The position numbers and the translations under genes were made by a program. Shown here piece by piece: positions 22,847 to 36,051 of a stretch of 64,000 bases of DNA (the first letter of the stretch is position 1; each line of letters begins with the position of its first letter). The stretch comes from Parasitella parasitica (lineage: Eukaryota > Mucoromycota > Mucoromycetes > Mucorales > Mucoraceae), in assembly GCA_025201805.1 (NCBI GenBank), contig MU619329.1, positions 3,001-67,000 of the forward strand. Direction: 5' to 3'. The notes under the pieces are model-generated. The model did not search any database. It had not been told where the DNA came from and was given only the letters and a program-made list of their open reading frames with translations.

Positions 22847-25784
22847 ATGGGTAAAGCTAGAGAGAAGAAGAACTCCAAAGGTAAGAAACTGAAACTACAA
22901 AGGATATCGACTTTGGATTTAGAGAATTGTTTGAAAGCTGATCAAGCCTATCTTTAATCACTATAGGACGTTTGGATAAATACTACCATTTGGCCAAAGA
23001 ACAGGGTTACCGTGCTCGTTCTGCTTTCAAGCTTATTCAACTCAACAAAAAATACAATTTCTTGGAAAAGTCTCGAGCATTGATTGATTTGTGTGCTGCT
23101 CCTGGTGGTTGGTAAGTGTTACTTTTTATTTATTTTGCACCGCATCCGATGTTGATCCAAAGAATTTTTGCAGGCTTCAAGTCGCAACAAAGTACATGCC
23201 TCAGTCCAGTCTAGTTATTGGTAAGCCCTGATCTTTGAAGCAAACTTTTTCTTAAAGCCTGTCATACTAATAAACATGAAGGTGTCGATTTGGTTTCAAT
23301 CAAACCTATTCCCGGTGTAATTACTTTCCAAGATGATATTACAACTGAAAAATGTAGGCAAAATCTTCGACAAGAAATGAAAACATGGAAAGCCGATGTG
23401 TATGTAGTGACAACGATGTCATCTGTCCGGGTATTAATATCGCTCACATCGTATTATATAGTGTTCTACATGATGGTGCTCCCAATGTTGGTAGAGCTTG
23501 GGTTCATGATGCTTTCTCTCAATCAGAGCTTGTACTTGTGTCGTTGAAGCTTGCAACTGAATTTTTGACGAAAGGTGGTACCTTTGTTACCAAAGTTTTC
23601 AGATCCAAAGATTACAACAAATTACTTTGGGTTTTCCAACAACTTTTCCGTAAAGTAGAAGCTACAAAGCCTCCCTCATCTCGTAATGTTTCTGCCGAAA
23701 TTTTCGTGGTATGCCGTGATTTCATTGCTCCTAAAAAAATTGATCCTCGTATCTTGGATCCCAAAGCTGTATTTTCTGATGTTGGCGCCGAGGAGCAAAA
23801 AAAAATGACAGACATTTTCAAACCTGATAAGAAGAACAGACACAGAGATGGATATGAGGATGGTGATTATACTATGCACAAGACACTCGATGTGATGGAG
23901 TTTGTCCGCACAAATGATCCCATTACTGCTTTGGGTTCTTACAATCAATTTACTTGGAATTCTGACGAGTCAAGAGAGCTACTCAAACGCGATATTACTA
24001 CTGAAGATGTCAAGTTGAATACTGAAGATTTGAAGGTTCTCGGTAAAGGTGATTTTAAAGCTCTTTTAAAATGGAGAGCTACTCTCCGCGAAGAATACAA
24101 GATGGATAAGAAGGAAGAGCAAAAGGCCAAGGCTGCTTTGGTTGAAGAGGAACCTATGGATGAAGACGAATTACTCGAAGCTGAGCTTGCTAACTTGACT
24201 AAAGAAGAAGCCGCCAAGAAGAAGAGAGAGAGGAGAAAAGCTAACGAAAAAAAGATGAAGCTGATTCAACGTATGCAACTAAATATGATTATCCCTACCG
24301 ACATTGCTTTAGAAGATGGAGGCGTGGCCGATGAGGAGGTTTTCAACATTAAAAAGATCAACAAGGACGATTCTCTTACGAAACTACATGCTGGTGACAT
24401 GTCAATGGCTGACGAATTTGCTGATGATGACAATACAAATGATATCAAGGTAGACAAGAACCTCCGTGGTCGTGTGAGAGAAATGGATATGGAGATGGAC
24501 GAAAACTTGGACTCTGACGAGGATTACGACCGGGATCTCGAGCAACAAATGGACGAAGCTTACAGTCGCTACAAACAAAGCAGAGCAGAGCGTAACGCCA
24601 AATTCAGAGCTAAGCAAGCTCGTGATGAAGACGATGAATGGAATGGCTTCGATGAAAAGAAGACAAAGAATGAAAATAGGAACAAAACTTTTGATTCTGA
24701 TTCTGATTCTGAGTCCTCTAGCTCAGAGTCTTCCGATTCTGAATCTGACAGCGATGACGATGACGATGACAGCGAAGATGACAATGCTACGACCAAACTT
24801 GTAAAATCTGGAGTTCCCAAGGAAAAAAAGCTCAAGATCGCCACGAAATCATCCAACTCTCTCATGAACGATCTTGGTGAAAAAGCTGCACTGTCCAAAA
24901 AGACTGCCAATGGTCTCACAACTGCTGCTTCCATGTTTTTTGATCAAGATATTTTCCAAGATGTTGCTCTTGAGGAGCTTGTTGAAGACGGAGAGGAATC
25001 CAGCGACGACGACGAGTTCATTCGTGAGCAATCTCGCAAGAGAAAGAGAAGTCAAAAGGATGTCGATGGCATTAACGATGGAGAAGAACAGCAAGATGCT
25101 GATACAGACTTTGAAATCGAAGCTACTGAAGATGCTGTTCCTTCCGATGAAGAAATGTGGGATGGTGATGAAGATGAGAATTCTAAGGACATGAAGAAGG
25201 CTTTAGAGATTGGTCTGACTACTGCTGAAGCTATCACCATGGCTCGTCAATTGGCCAATAAAGAAAAGACTCTTGAAGATTTTATTGATGATGGTTTCTC
25301 CAAAGAAGCTTTTAGAGATAAGGATGGTCTTCCTGACTGGTTTCTGGATGATGAGAAACACCATAACAAGCCCAATTTGCCCGTCACTAAAGAAGCTATG
25401 AACCAGCTCCGTGAGAAGCTCAAAGCGCTCAATGCTCGTCCTATCAAGAAGATTGCGGAAGCCAAGGCTCGCAAGAAGTTCAAGGCCGTGCAAAAAATCG
25501 CCAAAGCCCAAAAGAAGGCTACTGATATTGCGGATAACCCAGATATGTCCGAGAAAGAAAAAGCAAAGAACATTGGCAAACTGCTGGCAAGAGCAACCAA
25601 ATCAAAGCCCAAGAAGGATGTCAAGATTGTTGTTGCTAAGGGCGCTAATCGTGGTGTCAAAGGCCGCCCCAAGGGCGTCAAGGGCCGTTATAAAATGGTG
25701 GATGGTGTCATGAAGAATGAACGACGTGCAGAAAAAAGAAGAGAAAAGAAGGCAAAGAAGAGAAGCGGCAATGGTCGTCGTTAG
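22847..25784 (+). CDS. SPB1: rRNA 2'-O-methyltransferase SPB1 (FtsJ family, 60S biogenesis)
   Basis: Five exons (22847-22880, 22967-23111, 23174-23220, 23282-23399, 23462-25784) give 888 residues. The N-terminal ~230 residues are an FtsJ/RrmJ methyltransferase: [10 protein letters not shown] (catalytic Lys), [14 protein letters not shown] (SAM loop), [11 protein letters not shown] (catalytic Asp) and [12 protein letters not shown] (second Lys). A long acidic, Lys-rich middle follows with Asp/Ser runs, then the Spb1 C-terminal domain ([20 protein letters not shown]-like, [35 protein letters not shown]) and a very basic tail. In yeast Spb1 methylates the A-loop guanosine of 27S pre-rRNA in the nucleolus. 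The 62-base intron 4 was needed to restore the catalytic DVVLHDG motif. Confidence 0.95.
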
Positions 25785-26289
25785 TCTCGCTATATTATAG
25801 ATTCCCTTTTATTTCTTATTTCATACAACCTTTTTTTTTTCACATTTGTCATTTCTCTTTAAAAGATTATTATATTATTAAAGCTATTTTGTAAATTACC
25901 ATGAAAAAAATATAAACCAAACTTTAATGTGTCTCAATGCTGGACCATCACGCTTGCTAGGCTTTTCTAAGGAGCATTTTGTAGCTCTAATTTGTGCTTA
26001 TGGCCAAATGAAATCATCTCAATCAGAAACTTTTCATCACTTTTCTCGTTATTTCTCGTTGTTTCTCATTGTATTATGATATAAAATTATGTGCTCTCTA
26101 ACCTGAAGAAGAGTTTTTGGTTGATAAACTAGTTTTGAGAGCGTCAGTTAACACAGGAGGTATTGTATCGGACCCCTCAATTGATAAGCTCTTGTAACGA
26201 GCCAACTCCGATGTAATTAGCTGCTTCCCTACAGCGACTCTGTTAAAATCTCTCTTTTCTTTTCTTCCCAGCAGGTTTGTTTTTAGGCA
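25785..26289. other. Intergenic region
   Basis: About 500 bases between two plus-strand genes. It contains a short direct repetition of TTTCTCGTT/TTTCTCATT (26041-26070). No gene seen. Confidence 0.45.
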
Positions 26290-27933
26290 ATGATAAGTGC
26301 TTTCTTTATTTATAATCAGAAAGGCGAAGTGCTTATATCTCGTTTATATCGCCATGACCTCAGGTAAGTGATAAACAAAACAAGGAGTGGTGGTTTTTAC
26401 TGAGCAAAAAATACACAATTAGACGCTCAGTAGCCGACATATTTCGCATCCAAGTTATCTCCAATACGGATGTCCGTTCACCCATTGTCACTTTAGGCTC
26501 GACTTCGTTTTTCCATGTTCGTCACGAAAACCTGTACATTGTTGCAGTTACAAAGTGGAATGCCAATGCTGCTTTGATTTTCGAGTTTTGTTATCGAGTT
26601 GTGAATATCGGCAGAAGCTATTTTGGAAAGTTTGATGAAGAGGCGGTCAAGAATAACTTTGTGCTAATCTACGAATTACTGGATGGTAAACCACTAGAAT
26701 ATATTCATTGTACATTTGATTCACTGTAAAAACAAAACACATTCACAATTAGAAATCCTCGATTTTGGCTATCCTCAAAACAGCGAAACAGATACACTCA
26801 AAATGTACATTACAACTGAAGGCGTCAAATCCGAAAGAGCAGCAGAGGATTCCAGTCGGATTACGATCCAAGCAACTGGTGCTATATCTTGGAGAAGAAA
26901 CGATATCAAATACAGAAAAAACGAAGCCTTCATCGATGTCATTGAGAGCGTAAACTTGCTGATGAGCAACACAGGCACCATTCTAAGAGCAGATGTAGCC
27001 GGCCAAATTTTGATGAGGGCATACTTGTCTGGTACTCCCGAATGTAAGTTTGGTTTGAATGACAAGTTGCTGCTGGATAAAGATTCGTTGAATCGTACCA
27101 CGTAAGGTGACAGGAAATGCTGATTGCCGTTCGCATGTTTAACCAGGGTGATTTTTAGAGCTCGACGAGCCAATGCAGTTGAAATTGACGACTGCCAGTT
27201 CCATCAATGTGTCAAGCTGGGCAAATTTGATAATGATAGAAGCATCAGTTTTGTGCCTCCGGATGGTGAATTTGAATTGATGAAGTAATGAATACACACA
27301 TTAGCAATAATGCGCATTTGTATAACCCAATAACTCCTTCTGTAGATATCGCACAACTGAAAATGTAAACTTACCTTTCAAGGTACATCCAGTTGTTACT
27401 GAAATCGGAAATACACGTGTGGAATATAAGATCAGCGTCAAAGCCAATTTTTCACCAAAACTGTATGCCAATAATGTGGTATTGAAGATTCCCACTCCTT
27501 TGAATTCGGCAAAGGTTGAAGTGAAAGTAGGATCAGGAGGTAAAGCAAAGTACGCACCGTCTGAGAACTGTATTATTTGGAAGTAAGTTCTTTTCTTGTG
27601 TGCTTTAAATCATTCTGATTTTGTTCATGATGGATTAGGATCCCCCGCTTCCAAGGTCAAGCAGAGTTTAATCTAAGCGGCGAGGCAGTGTTGTCCTCAA
27701 TGACACATAAACGTGTCTGGTCAAGACCTCCAATATCTATGGATTTCCAGGTTTTAATGTTTACTTCTTCAGGTTTGCTAGTAAGATTCTTAAAAGTGTT
27801 TGAAAAGAGCGGATATCAGTCTGTCAAATGGGTGAGATATATGACAAAAGCAGGATCTTATCAAATTAGAGTAAGTCATTCTAACAAGTGCAAAACAAAA
27901 CCCTGACTAATTGATTTGCGTTGATAGTTTTAA
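26290..27933 (+). CDS. APM4: AP-2 adaptor complex mu subunit (clathrin endocytosis)
   Basis: Seven exons (26290-26363, 26423-26685, 26753-27101, 27159-27284, 27346-27582, 27639-27870, 27928-27933) give 428 residues, close to animal AP2M1 (435). The N-terminal longin-like half begins [20 protein letters not shown] and includes [20 protein letters not shown], which is diagnostic for mu2 rather than mu1. The C-terminal mu-homology domain carries GPECKFG-type, [40 protein letters not shown]-type and PPISMDFQV motifs, and binds Tyr-based sorting signals and PIP2. The last intron (27871-27927) leaves only a Phe codon plus stop in the terminal exon. Confidence 0.95.
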
Positions 27934-28139
27934 TCAAGTTTTTAAACCAAATCTAACGTATACTTACCATACCCTTTTCACTTGATAAATTAAAACCTTA
28001 TTTTCAAGGGAAATTGGACACCCGTCGCGAACATCTACTTGATACGTTTAAAAAATTTTCTAGTCTCTTGAACATTTTGCTCCTTTTTCTTGCATTAAAG
28101 TATAGATCTTTCGACCTTCCATATTCTTAAACTCCATTA

Positions 28140-30013
28140 ATGAAAGATATATACTGCATGTCGACAACAGATATTGAAGAATGCGTTTATAGTAAACGAT
28201 TATACCATTCTGACCAATATCATTTGGTATCAGAAAATGAAAAAATTAGAGTTCAAGAGCGATTGTTAAAATGGTATCAAGCAGAAAAGAGAACCAACAT
28301 GCCATGGAGGAAAGAAAACGATGAAAGTTGGGATGCCAAGGTATTGCTTTTCTCCCCAAGTAATTCTTTGATTTAACAATCAAATATATGATTAGGCATT
28401 AGGACAAAGAGCATACGAAGGTAAAAAGAAAAAAACAGGTACAACTGTCAAATTCCACTTGTTAATTTTTTTTTTTTTTTTTTTTTGGCAGTATGGGTTA
28501 GCGAAATCATGCTTCAGCAGGTATTATTTGACAAGCATCCAGAGGAAATACAGGCATTAGGCTAATTGATATATACAGACACAAGTAGCTACGGTTATTG
28601 ATTATTACAATCGATGGATGACAGCATTTCCAACGATTCAGAGTCTAGCAAATGCGGATATCGAAAAAGTGAACTCATTGTGGGCAGGATTGGGGTATTA
28701 CTCTAGAGCCAGGAGACTTTGGGAAGGTGCTCAAAAAGTGGTGCATCAGTTAGGTGAATTACTGCCAAACAATGCCAAGGAGTTACAGAGTGAACTACCC
28801 GGCGTTGGCAGATATACTGCAGGAGCTATTGCTTCAATTGTATTTGGTGAGGCAACGCCTGTTGTTGATGGAAATGTGATTCGGGTCATCGCAAGATGGA
28901 GAGCAATTCATGCAGATCCCAAGAAAAGCAAAACAGTAGAATTGTTTTGGTAAATACATACTTTGTTCTAACAAATTGCCACCGTGCTCTATTGACCTTG
29001 AATTAAAATTAGGGACATTGCTGCTAGTATTGTACCTGCATCGAATCCTGGTGATTTCAACCAGGCAATGATGGAATTAGGTGCTCAAATTTGTACTCCA
29101 CAAAATCCTGACTGCGTCAAATGTCCCATCGGAAGCGATTGCAAAGCTTTAAACCAGTTGAAGCATGCACAGGAACTATCAAAAAATGGTTTTTTTGACG
29201 AGAAAAAGAAAAAGAGAAAGGCGGTAGACAATGAACATAGTGAGATCCATTTAATAATGTACGCAATGACGATATTCACGCATTTTTAATCTAGATTGCT
29301 CTGCCTGTCACCAACTGCCAAACGATTTGGAAGAAGATGCATATGCAGTGACAAGATATCCTTTAAAAATCGACAAGAAACCACCCAGGGATGAAGGTTA
29401 GTTTCTTTGTATCTTTTATTCATGAGTAGCCTACTCAAAAGTCTACGGCTTGTAGAATGCGCTGTTACGATCGTAGAAAGGACAATATCCGAAGGCACCG
29501 ACTCATTATACCTAATATCCAAAAGACCAGAAACTGGCCTCTTGGCTGGTCTTTGGGAGTTTCCCAGCCTTGAATTAGACTCGTTAAACACTGACTATAA
29601 AGAAAGACTGAGGAAATCAACCGAATTCTTAATAACGAAATACCACTTGGATTTGAATCAGTCAGCTAGACATGATTTGGGAAACGTTATACATTTGTTT
29701 TCACACATTCGAAAAGTGTACCATGTTGAATGGATCCAATATAAAGATGACTTGGACTTAATGGACATAGATGAAAGACAAGTCAAATGGGTGACCTTGA
29801 CAGAACTGAAAGCATCTCCAATTCCCACTGGGTTGAAAAAAGCTTTGAAATTACTAGAAAAATTCAAGGTAATGAGGCTCTTTTAAAACATATTGATTCT
29901 TAACTAATACACATCTCAAGACTACAACATCTATACCTCTGACGAAGAAAAGTGTTGTTAAAAAGACTATAAAGACCGCTGATATAGGCTCATTTTTTGT
30001 GAAAAAACCTTGA
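28140..30013 (+). CDS. MUTYH: Adenine DNA glycosylase MutY/MUTYH
   Basis: Eight exons (28140-28340, 28396-28420, 28492-28520, 28579-28949, 29013-29239, 29295-29396, 29456-29868, 29921-30013) give 486 residues. Features in order: MPWRKE, catalytic-side [15 protein letters not shown], helix-hairpin-helix [15 protein letters not shown] followed by the catalytic Asp in VVDGNV, the 4Fe-4S loop with spacing C-X6-C-X2-C-X5-C ([17 protein letters not shown]), an interdomain linker with a CxxC pair (NCSACHQ), and a NUDIX-like 8-oxoG recognition domain ([27 protein letters not shown]). It removes A mispaired with 8-oxoG. The C-terminus reads [12 protein letters not shown], resembling a PCNA-interacting peptide. 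A second possible start is the ATG at 28158. Confidence 0.95.
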
Positions 30014-30294
30014 ATTTGTTAACATTCTTTTGAATCATATTATTTATTAAAATCTCATTGACTGTGTTGCGATATCTCATCTTAGATTAACAGATGGGAT
30101 TTAGCTGCCTGAGCTTGTGGCCTTGCTGAATTGCAGCTGATGTTTTGCTTTATTATATCTGTGAGGGAGAAATGCCTCACTTGACCGGGCGCTCAAATGC
30201 TTGGATGATCGTTGTGACCTTCTGGCATCCATTAACAGGAAGAAGGAGACCGTCTATTTTCTACTAATCTCAAGTTTGATAACTCTATTGCACA

Positions 30295-32424
30295 ATGGAA
30301 CAAGAAAATACAGGTACAATCAACCAAAGATAATTACAATGCCAAAAATCCTTACATGTTTACTTCAGTTAAGGTGACACGCCTTGTTGTGTTTGCTTTT
30401 TGGAGTGTTGTGCTATTAGGCTTGCCCTTCTGGTGGAAAACTACGGAAGTCTACAGAGCTAGTCTGCCTTTTTCAGAAATAGATTCATGGCAAATCAAAC
30501 AGGCAAGCAGTATTGAAAGCTGCACAATTGTGTCTATCTCTAATCAAATAACCATAATTAGGCTTGTGATTTTGTTATGCCAACCAAATTCACCGTTTTT
30601 ATACCTTCCTCTTTTCAAAAATCAATTGATAACAATCAATTATCAACAGAAATCAAAGCCAAATTAGCGGATAAACTATCCAGCTTCAACTACAAAGATA
30701 ATTTTCCCATCGATATTTCTGTTCATGAGCAAGGTTAGATTCCAGAGCAGTCAGATGTTTTGTGTTCTCACCAACAAACATGTGTTTAGTGAAAGTGAAG
30801 GGCCATGAGGAAGCAACTATTGGACATTACTTTATCTACGTTGATCAAGCTGACAAGATAAGCCTTGGAATTGGGAGTGAGAGGTCTAGTTTTCTTAAAG
30901 TCAACGACATGACAACCAGTAAATATGCAGTAGTTGACTTCGGCAGAATACTGTATTTACATTCAATTTTTAGGTAGTATCGCAAGTACGCTAGCCACTG
31001 TAATTCCGCCAGTGTATTTGAGCGAATATGAAGATTTAGGAAACATGGCATGTCATTTTGAAGAAAAGGACAAGGTATATACTTTTGCAGCTAGAATAAT
31101 GCAAGTTACTAAAGAAGGCACGACAATAGAATGACGTTTCGAGCATGCGAGCCTTCAAATACTCTTCACAATACGAGACTACATTCAGTCTGATGAATAA
31201 TAACCCTGAAAACATGAAAATGGACTGGGAGATTCGCGACGCTGTCAATTCATACCTTTCTTTGTTCTTGAAAGAGGTCTCAATTGTCTCAAATTTCACT
31301 ATTGATTCACAGGTATAGGCTAATGAATTTGTATTATATTACCAGTAGCTCATGTCGCATTGCTATAGATCCAAAACTATGCGCCACTATCACTGAAGCC
31401 TTATTTCAAAGCAAGAGTAGGAAAGCCCGATTATTATTTCTTTGAGCCTCAACATTTGCCTCATTTTGTGAATTCAGCTGAATGGAATTTAGGTGAGAAA
31501 TTTTATCTACAAACAATTTACAGCTATGCTGAATCTTTCAAAAACAGCATCTACAATCACTTCATACCCTAGTATAAATTTTATACTGTACGTACCGTCT
31601 GCAGAAGAAGCACCCCTTCGCATACATGACTCTAAAGGTAAACATCACTCTGATCAACACGGCCGGCCAGATACTGATACTTTAGTATAGGCCAACCGTT
31701 ATTAACAAGCGCATTTCTCATTCCTCGCTGGGGTGGTATTGTCATAAAAAATCCACCAAAATCAGCTACAGACGAGTACACATTTACCAAGAAGGATCTT
31801 CAACCTATCATGAAGATATTCCTTTCCCAACTGCGAAGTTTGATTGGTATTCATGATCTACAAAGCCAGATTTCAAACAAATTTGTAAGTAGCCTGCATC
31901 TGGACTGATTTAAACCTTGTATATTTATATTTGTATGTAATCTCATGCAATTATAAACATAGCCTGCCAATTATCATGTAACATTTGAGCCTGCCACTAA
32001 GTCTGGTATTACAACATTAGAAAAAGACAACCTGATTCGCTCTAGAACAATAGAAAACGTTGTCAACACCATCTCCACATTAAAATCCTTGGCGCAATTA
32101 GTCGATGAGATTCCCAACATGGTTGTGGAGGATCATATCAGTATCAAGGTGCGCCAATCTCTGGATGCATTGGATTCAGTAAGTATGGCTTTGAGTAAGG
32201 TCAGTTATATCGAGGCGCTGCAGAGTTCAATTGAAACGGTTGAGCTGGCAGAGAAGGCCTTTTTTGACCCCACTATGGTTTCGATGCTTTATTTCCCTGA
32301 CGAGCACAAATACGCTATTTACATGCCATTGTTTGTGCCCATCTCGGTCCCCTTGATTATGGCTTTGTTGAAGGAAATCAAGAAGTTGAAACAGACAAAA
32401 AATATCAAAAAGAAGGAAGAATAA
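30295..32424 (+). CDS. GPI17: GPI transamidase subunit PIG-S / Gpi17
   Basis: Ten exons (30295-30313, 30369-30502, 30562-30733, 30790-30918, 30974-31074, 31130-31312, 31369-31492, 31548-31637, 31691-31884, 31963-32424) give 535 residues. Topology: a short cytosolic N-terminus, a membrane segment (LVVFAFWSVVLLGLPFWW, about 22-39), a long luminal domain, and a second membrane segment near the end (YAIYMPLFVPISVPLIMALL) followed by a Lys-rich tail. Conserved PIG-S pieces: LPFWWKTTEVYRASLPF, FLIPRWGGIVIKN and LDALDSVS. PIG-S is part of the ER complex that attaches GPI anchors. Intron 2 (30503-30561) uses a GC donor (CAG then GCAAGC), needed to keep the frame. Confidence 0.93.
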
Positions 32425-32825
32425 ATTTCATAGATTACGGTCCTACCATTATTAGGTTTTTGGGGAAGCAATACTACATACATTGCTACGCTAATTTTGC
32501 TTTTAATTCGATTTTTTTGAGGATTGAGCTTACCGTCATTGAATTACTTGTTTTTTGGGATAATGATATTTGGCTTATCTAAATGATATGAAAAATGCAG
32601 CAGTGCAATACAAACTCTGATCTTTTTGTAATTACATCAAATCCTGTGTCAAACGAAAGCATAAATCATATGAGAATAACAGGGTTCATATATATTTATG
32701 TAAACAGTTATAAAAATGTCATTAGTACACGTGAGAAGAAAGAAAAAAGGTTTTACAGGAAGAATAAAGCAGAAAAGAAAAAGAAAAAAGCAAAAGAGAT
32801 GGATCTATGTCAAGAAAATTTTAAG
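32425..32825. other. Convergent intergenic region
   Basis: About 400 bases between the stops of the PIG-S and carrier genes. AT- and A-rich, no coding signal; 3' ends of both transcripts. Confidence 0.45.
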
Positions 32826-34925
32826 TTATGCATCCTTTTTTGTGGGTTTATAAACACCAAATCTATAGTCGAGATCTAACAACATCTTAAGTGCATTTGT
32901 GGAGCGAAGAGTAGCTCTTTGTTCAATCGACCGCGTCGGATCAGCAGAAGAGGTGGTGGCAGTTGAAGCAGTGTTTGCAGCAGTTCCATGACCAGGAAGA
33001 GGAAGCATTTGATGTAAGAGTTCGTACACAGTCAAAGTAACACCAAATTGAGGAGAAGAACGGAAAATACGAGCAGGTCCACCTTTGAAGAAGGCCTTGA
33101 AACCTTCCTCTGCAAAAATCTTTCTAGCTGCATCAGCGATACCAGTATATGTAGTTTGACCTTTACGAGCTTCTACTTGCAAACGGGTCTTGATAACATC
33201 GGCAGGAGTTGTGAAATAAGCAGCGGGCATACCAGCAATGGCACCAGCCATCAAAAGTTCAGAAACGGCAAGCTTATGATCGGGACCCTCCTTGAAGAGA
33301 TCCTTTTTCAAATGTGCATAGGCAGGAAAATAGATAGCAGAAAATGGCACATCTCTCAAAAGACATGCAGCAACACCCTTATACAAACCAACAATACCCA
33401 AATGTTTGACAATCCAAACTGCAGATCTTCGAGGAGCAGCATCAGCAGATAAGTTCTTTGCTTGTTCACCCTGAATTTGAAGGCGGATTTTAACAATTTC
33501 CAAAGGATTAGTGAACACAACTTGAGAAGCACCAGCAGCACCACCAGCAGCCATTTCTTGCCAAAAAGTAATTTCTCCATTTTGTTTACTAGTAAATCTG
33601 CTGCGAACAAAATCGTTTACAGTCAATTTGATAGCTTTCTCAGGAGCGACACCCTATGCAAAAATGATTTTGTAATAATGAATAACCCATTTCTCTCTCT
33701 CTCTGTTACACATAATCTTTTTCAGCACACTTACCACAAGCTGAGGACCGAGGCCTCTGTATAAACCAGTAAATCCTTCGTTTTTCAAAACTTTCTTGAA
33801 ACAATCTAGACTGTTTTTGTACAAGAGCTCGCCAACAACTTTTGATCTTTGATTCTGCATACGAGTTTTGACCAGATCGATGGGGTATACGGCAGTCGCA
33901 CCTACAGCACCAGCAATGGAGCCGAGAGTAAAAGAATACATGCTTTCAACAAGCTGCCAGATAGCACCTTTGTTTGGTTGCTGTGGGTGATCAACGTGGA
34001 GATCCTTGGTTTTATCCAGGTCCTTTTGCAAGACAGTCCAACGAGGATCCAAAACACGAGCAAAGTCATCCAAGCCGAGCACACCAGAATCATCGTCTAC
34101 ACCAGCAAAGTGGAAAATAACGTCAACTTCCATAGGGGTAAATGCGGTATATCTGCTGGCTTCATGAGCGTGTTTCAGAAAGTCTGATTTTGTAATCTTT
34201 TGGTTGGCGTTATTTTCGATAGCTTTGCGAATGACCAATTCAACCATATCAATATTACGGATAACATTGTGGAATGCAACTACAGAAGAGAAGCTAATCT
34301 TGTTGCCACTGTATAAATTGCACAATGTAGGTAAATGGTCAATAACATCATCTGATAGTTTGTGTTTTGCGACGTCCAAAATGATCTTTTTGAAATCCTC
34401 GGGCTGAATGAAACCAGATTGCTCCTTGTCATAGTGCTTGAATTCTTGACGAAGACGCTCACCTTGTAAACCCTTGATCAACTGTGTAAACTCTTGATAG
34501 CTGAGTTCATGATGACCTTCCCTGGACCCAATGTACAACTTTAACCAATCGCAATCAAAATCAAAAGGAACGGCGTCAGCAGGCATGTTGCTCGAGAGGA
34601 CACTTTTAAACTGATCAAAAGTAACTTTGCCAACACCATTCACGTCAAACACACGGAAAGCCACCTCGTATTCGGCATCAGGCTTCGACAATAAATCTTC
34701 AAATATAACAAAATCATCAAATGAGACAAAGCCTTTACTGTTTTTATCAGCCAATTTGTACAGAAGCTCGAATTGTTCACGTTGAATCTTCTTGAAATCT
34801 TCTCCAGGTGCAATAGCAGACAAAAAGTCATCCTTGGTCATAAATTTCTCACCTTCCTTGTCCAAGGAGGCATACATATGATATGTACGGCGATAGTGTT
34901 CTAAACGACTTACTGTATCTGCCAT
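32826..34925 (-). CDS. AGC1: Mitochondrial aspartate/glutamate carrier (aralar/citrin type, EF-hand)
   Basis: Two exons (34925-33735, 33653-32826) give 672 residues, matching animal aralar/citrin rather than the longer yeast Agc1. The N-terminal half holds a chain of EF-hand-like repeats (for example [17 protein letters not shown] and [16 protein letters not shown]), several with degenerate loops. The C-terminal half is a mitochondrial carrier with three repeats and signature motifs [24 protein letters not shown] and [12 protein letters not shown]. The carrier exchanges mitochondrial aspartate for cytosolic glutamate plus a proton and feeds the malate-aspartate shuttle; the EF-hands give calcium control in animals. 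A longer open frame starts further upstream, but [12 protein letters not shown] is the natural start. The tail is Ala/Thr/Ser-rich. Confidence 0.95.
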
Positions 34926-36051
34926 ATTCTCGAAAATTAGGGGGCTGAAAAAGGTACAAAGAAATGAAAGAAAGAAAGAAGGGAGGAAAAGAAGAAAGAA
35001 AGTTTTTTCGTTACTAATACGCTTCACAAGGACTCACACTTGCACTACAAATTTAAAGGTACACAAAGAGGGGGAGAGCCCAAAAATAACCATGAAATTT
35101 TTTCGTGCACGGAAACATCGGAGGGATGACAAACACACACCAATAAAATCTATCATCCAAAAGCGACATCAAACGCTTTAAACTAATCCATGATTCAAGA
35201 TACATTGACTGATACTCAATGGATTTATATTCTGGAAAGAGCCAATTGCTATGACAACTGGATAGTTTTTTTTTTTTTTTTTTTTCAGTTGTGTCGCCAA
35301 CATATATAAGATACAGAGTATGAAGGAACGAGCGGCTACAGGAGCATGTGAATATGCTATTCAAAAACAAGTGGGGAAATCAAATAATCTCCCGAGTAAC
35401 CTTAAAACAAAAGAAAGCTCCTTTTGATACATGTATTAGTCAAGAAAATACCACTTTGTGGTTTATGAAAAAAAGATCATCAAATATCTGTATGACCAAG
35501 ATATTCCGGAAAAACTCATCAATTATCATAATTTTACCGTCTTGAACGTAAAATGATATACTTTTACTGATACACGTGGCAAATATCGGGTAACTAGACC
35601 ACGACCCCATATGACAATGTTTGACATTTTAAAAATATCTCTTTTTAATAGATGAAGACATTCTGTACCTGAAATTTCATGTAAAATAGGTTTGATATTG
35701 TTACAGCAAGTTCCTGTCATTGTTTGTTTTCATTTGTGTGTGCTTGCATGTGGAGTTTGCCCTGATTTTTTTTTTTTTTTTTTGTTTCTGTCATGTAAAA
35801 AGACCTTCTTATTTTAGTATTGAACCCTTTAGTAAGTGAGTGAGTGGTGCAAGATACTTCAGAGTACATTCATGAAAGCATGGTCTATATTTTAAAAACT
35901 CAAATGTGCTTTGTTTGTATATACAGAGATTATCACAACCCAGTGGGCTCAGACAATGAAAATCAGGAGTGTAAAAAAATTACTGCCCAAAGGGGAAATG
36001 GTTACAATTGCACCCGAGGAAAGCAAAGAAAAGGTTTATTTTAAGGGTTGA
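34926..36051. other. Intergenic region with poly-T runs
   Basis: About 1.1 kb. Contains GAAA/GAAAG-rich sequence just upstream of the carrier start, T runs at 35267-35285 and 35768-35783, and no frame with family features. It covers the carrier promoter and the 3' end of the helicase gene. Confidence 0.45.

Noticed and set aside
23385-23461. Unspliced reading through the fourth SPB1 intron, giving a longer continuous frame
   Set aside because: The 62-base intron has a GTATGT donor and a TATATAG acceptor, and removing it restores the catalytic [12 protein letters not shown] motif; read through, the motif is lost.
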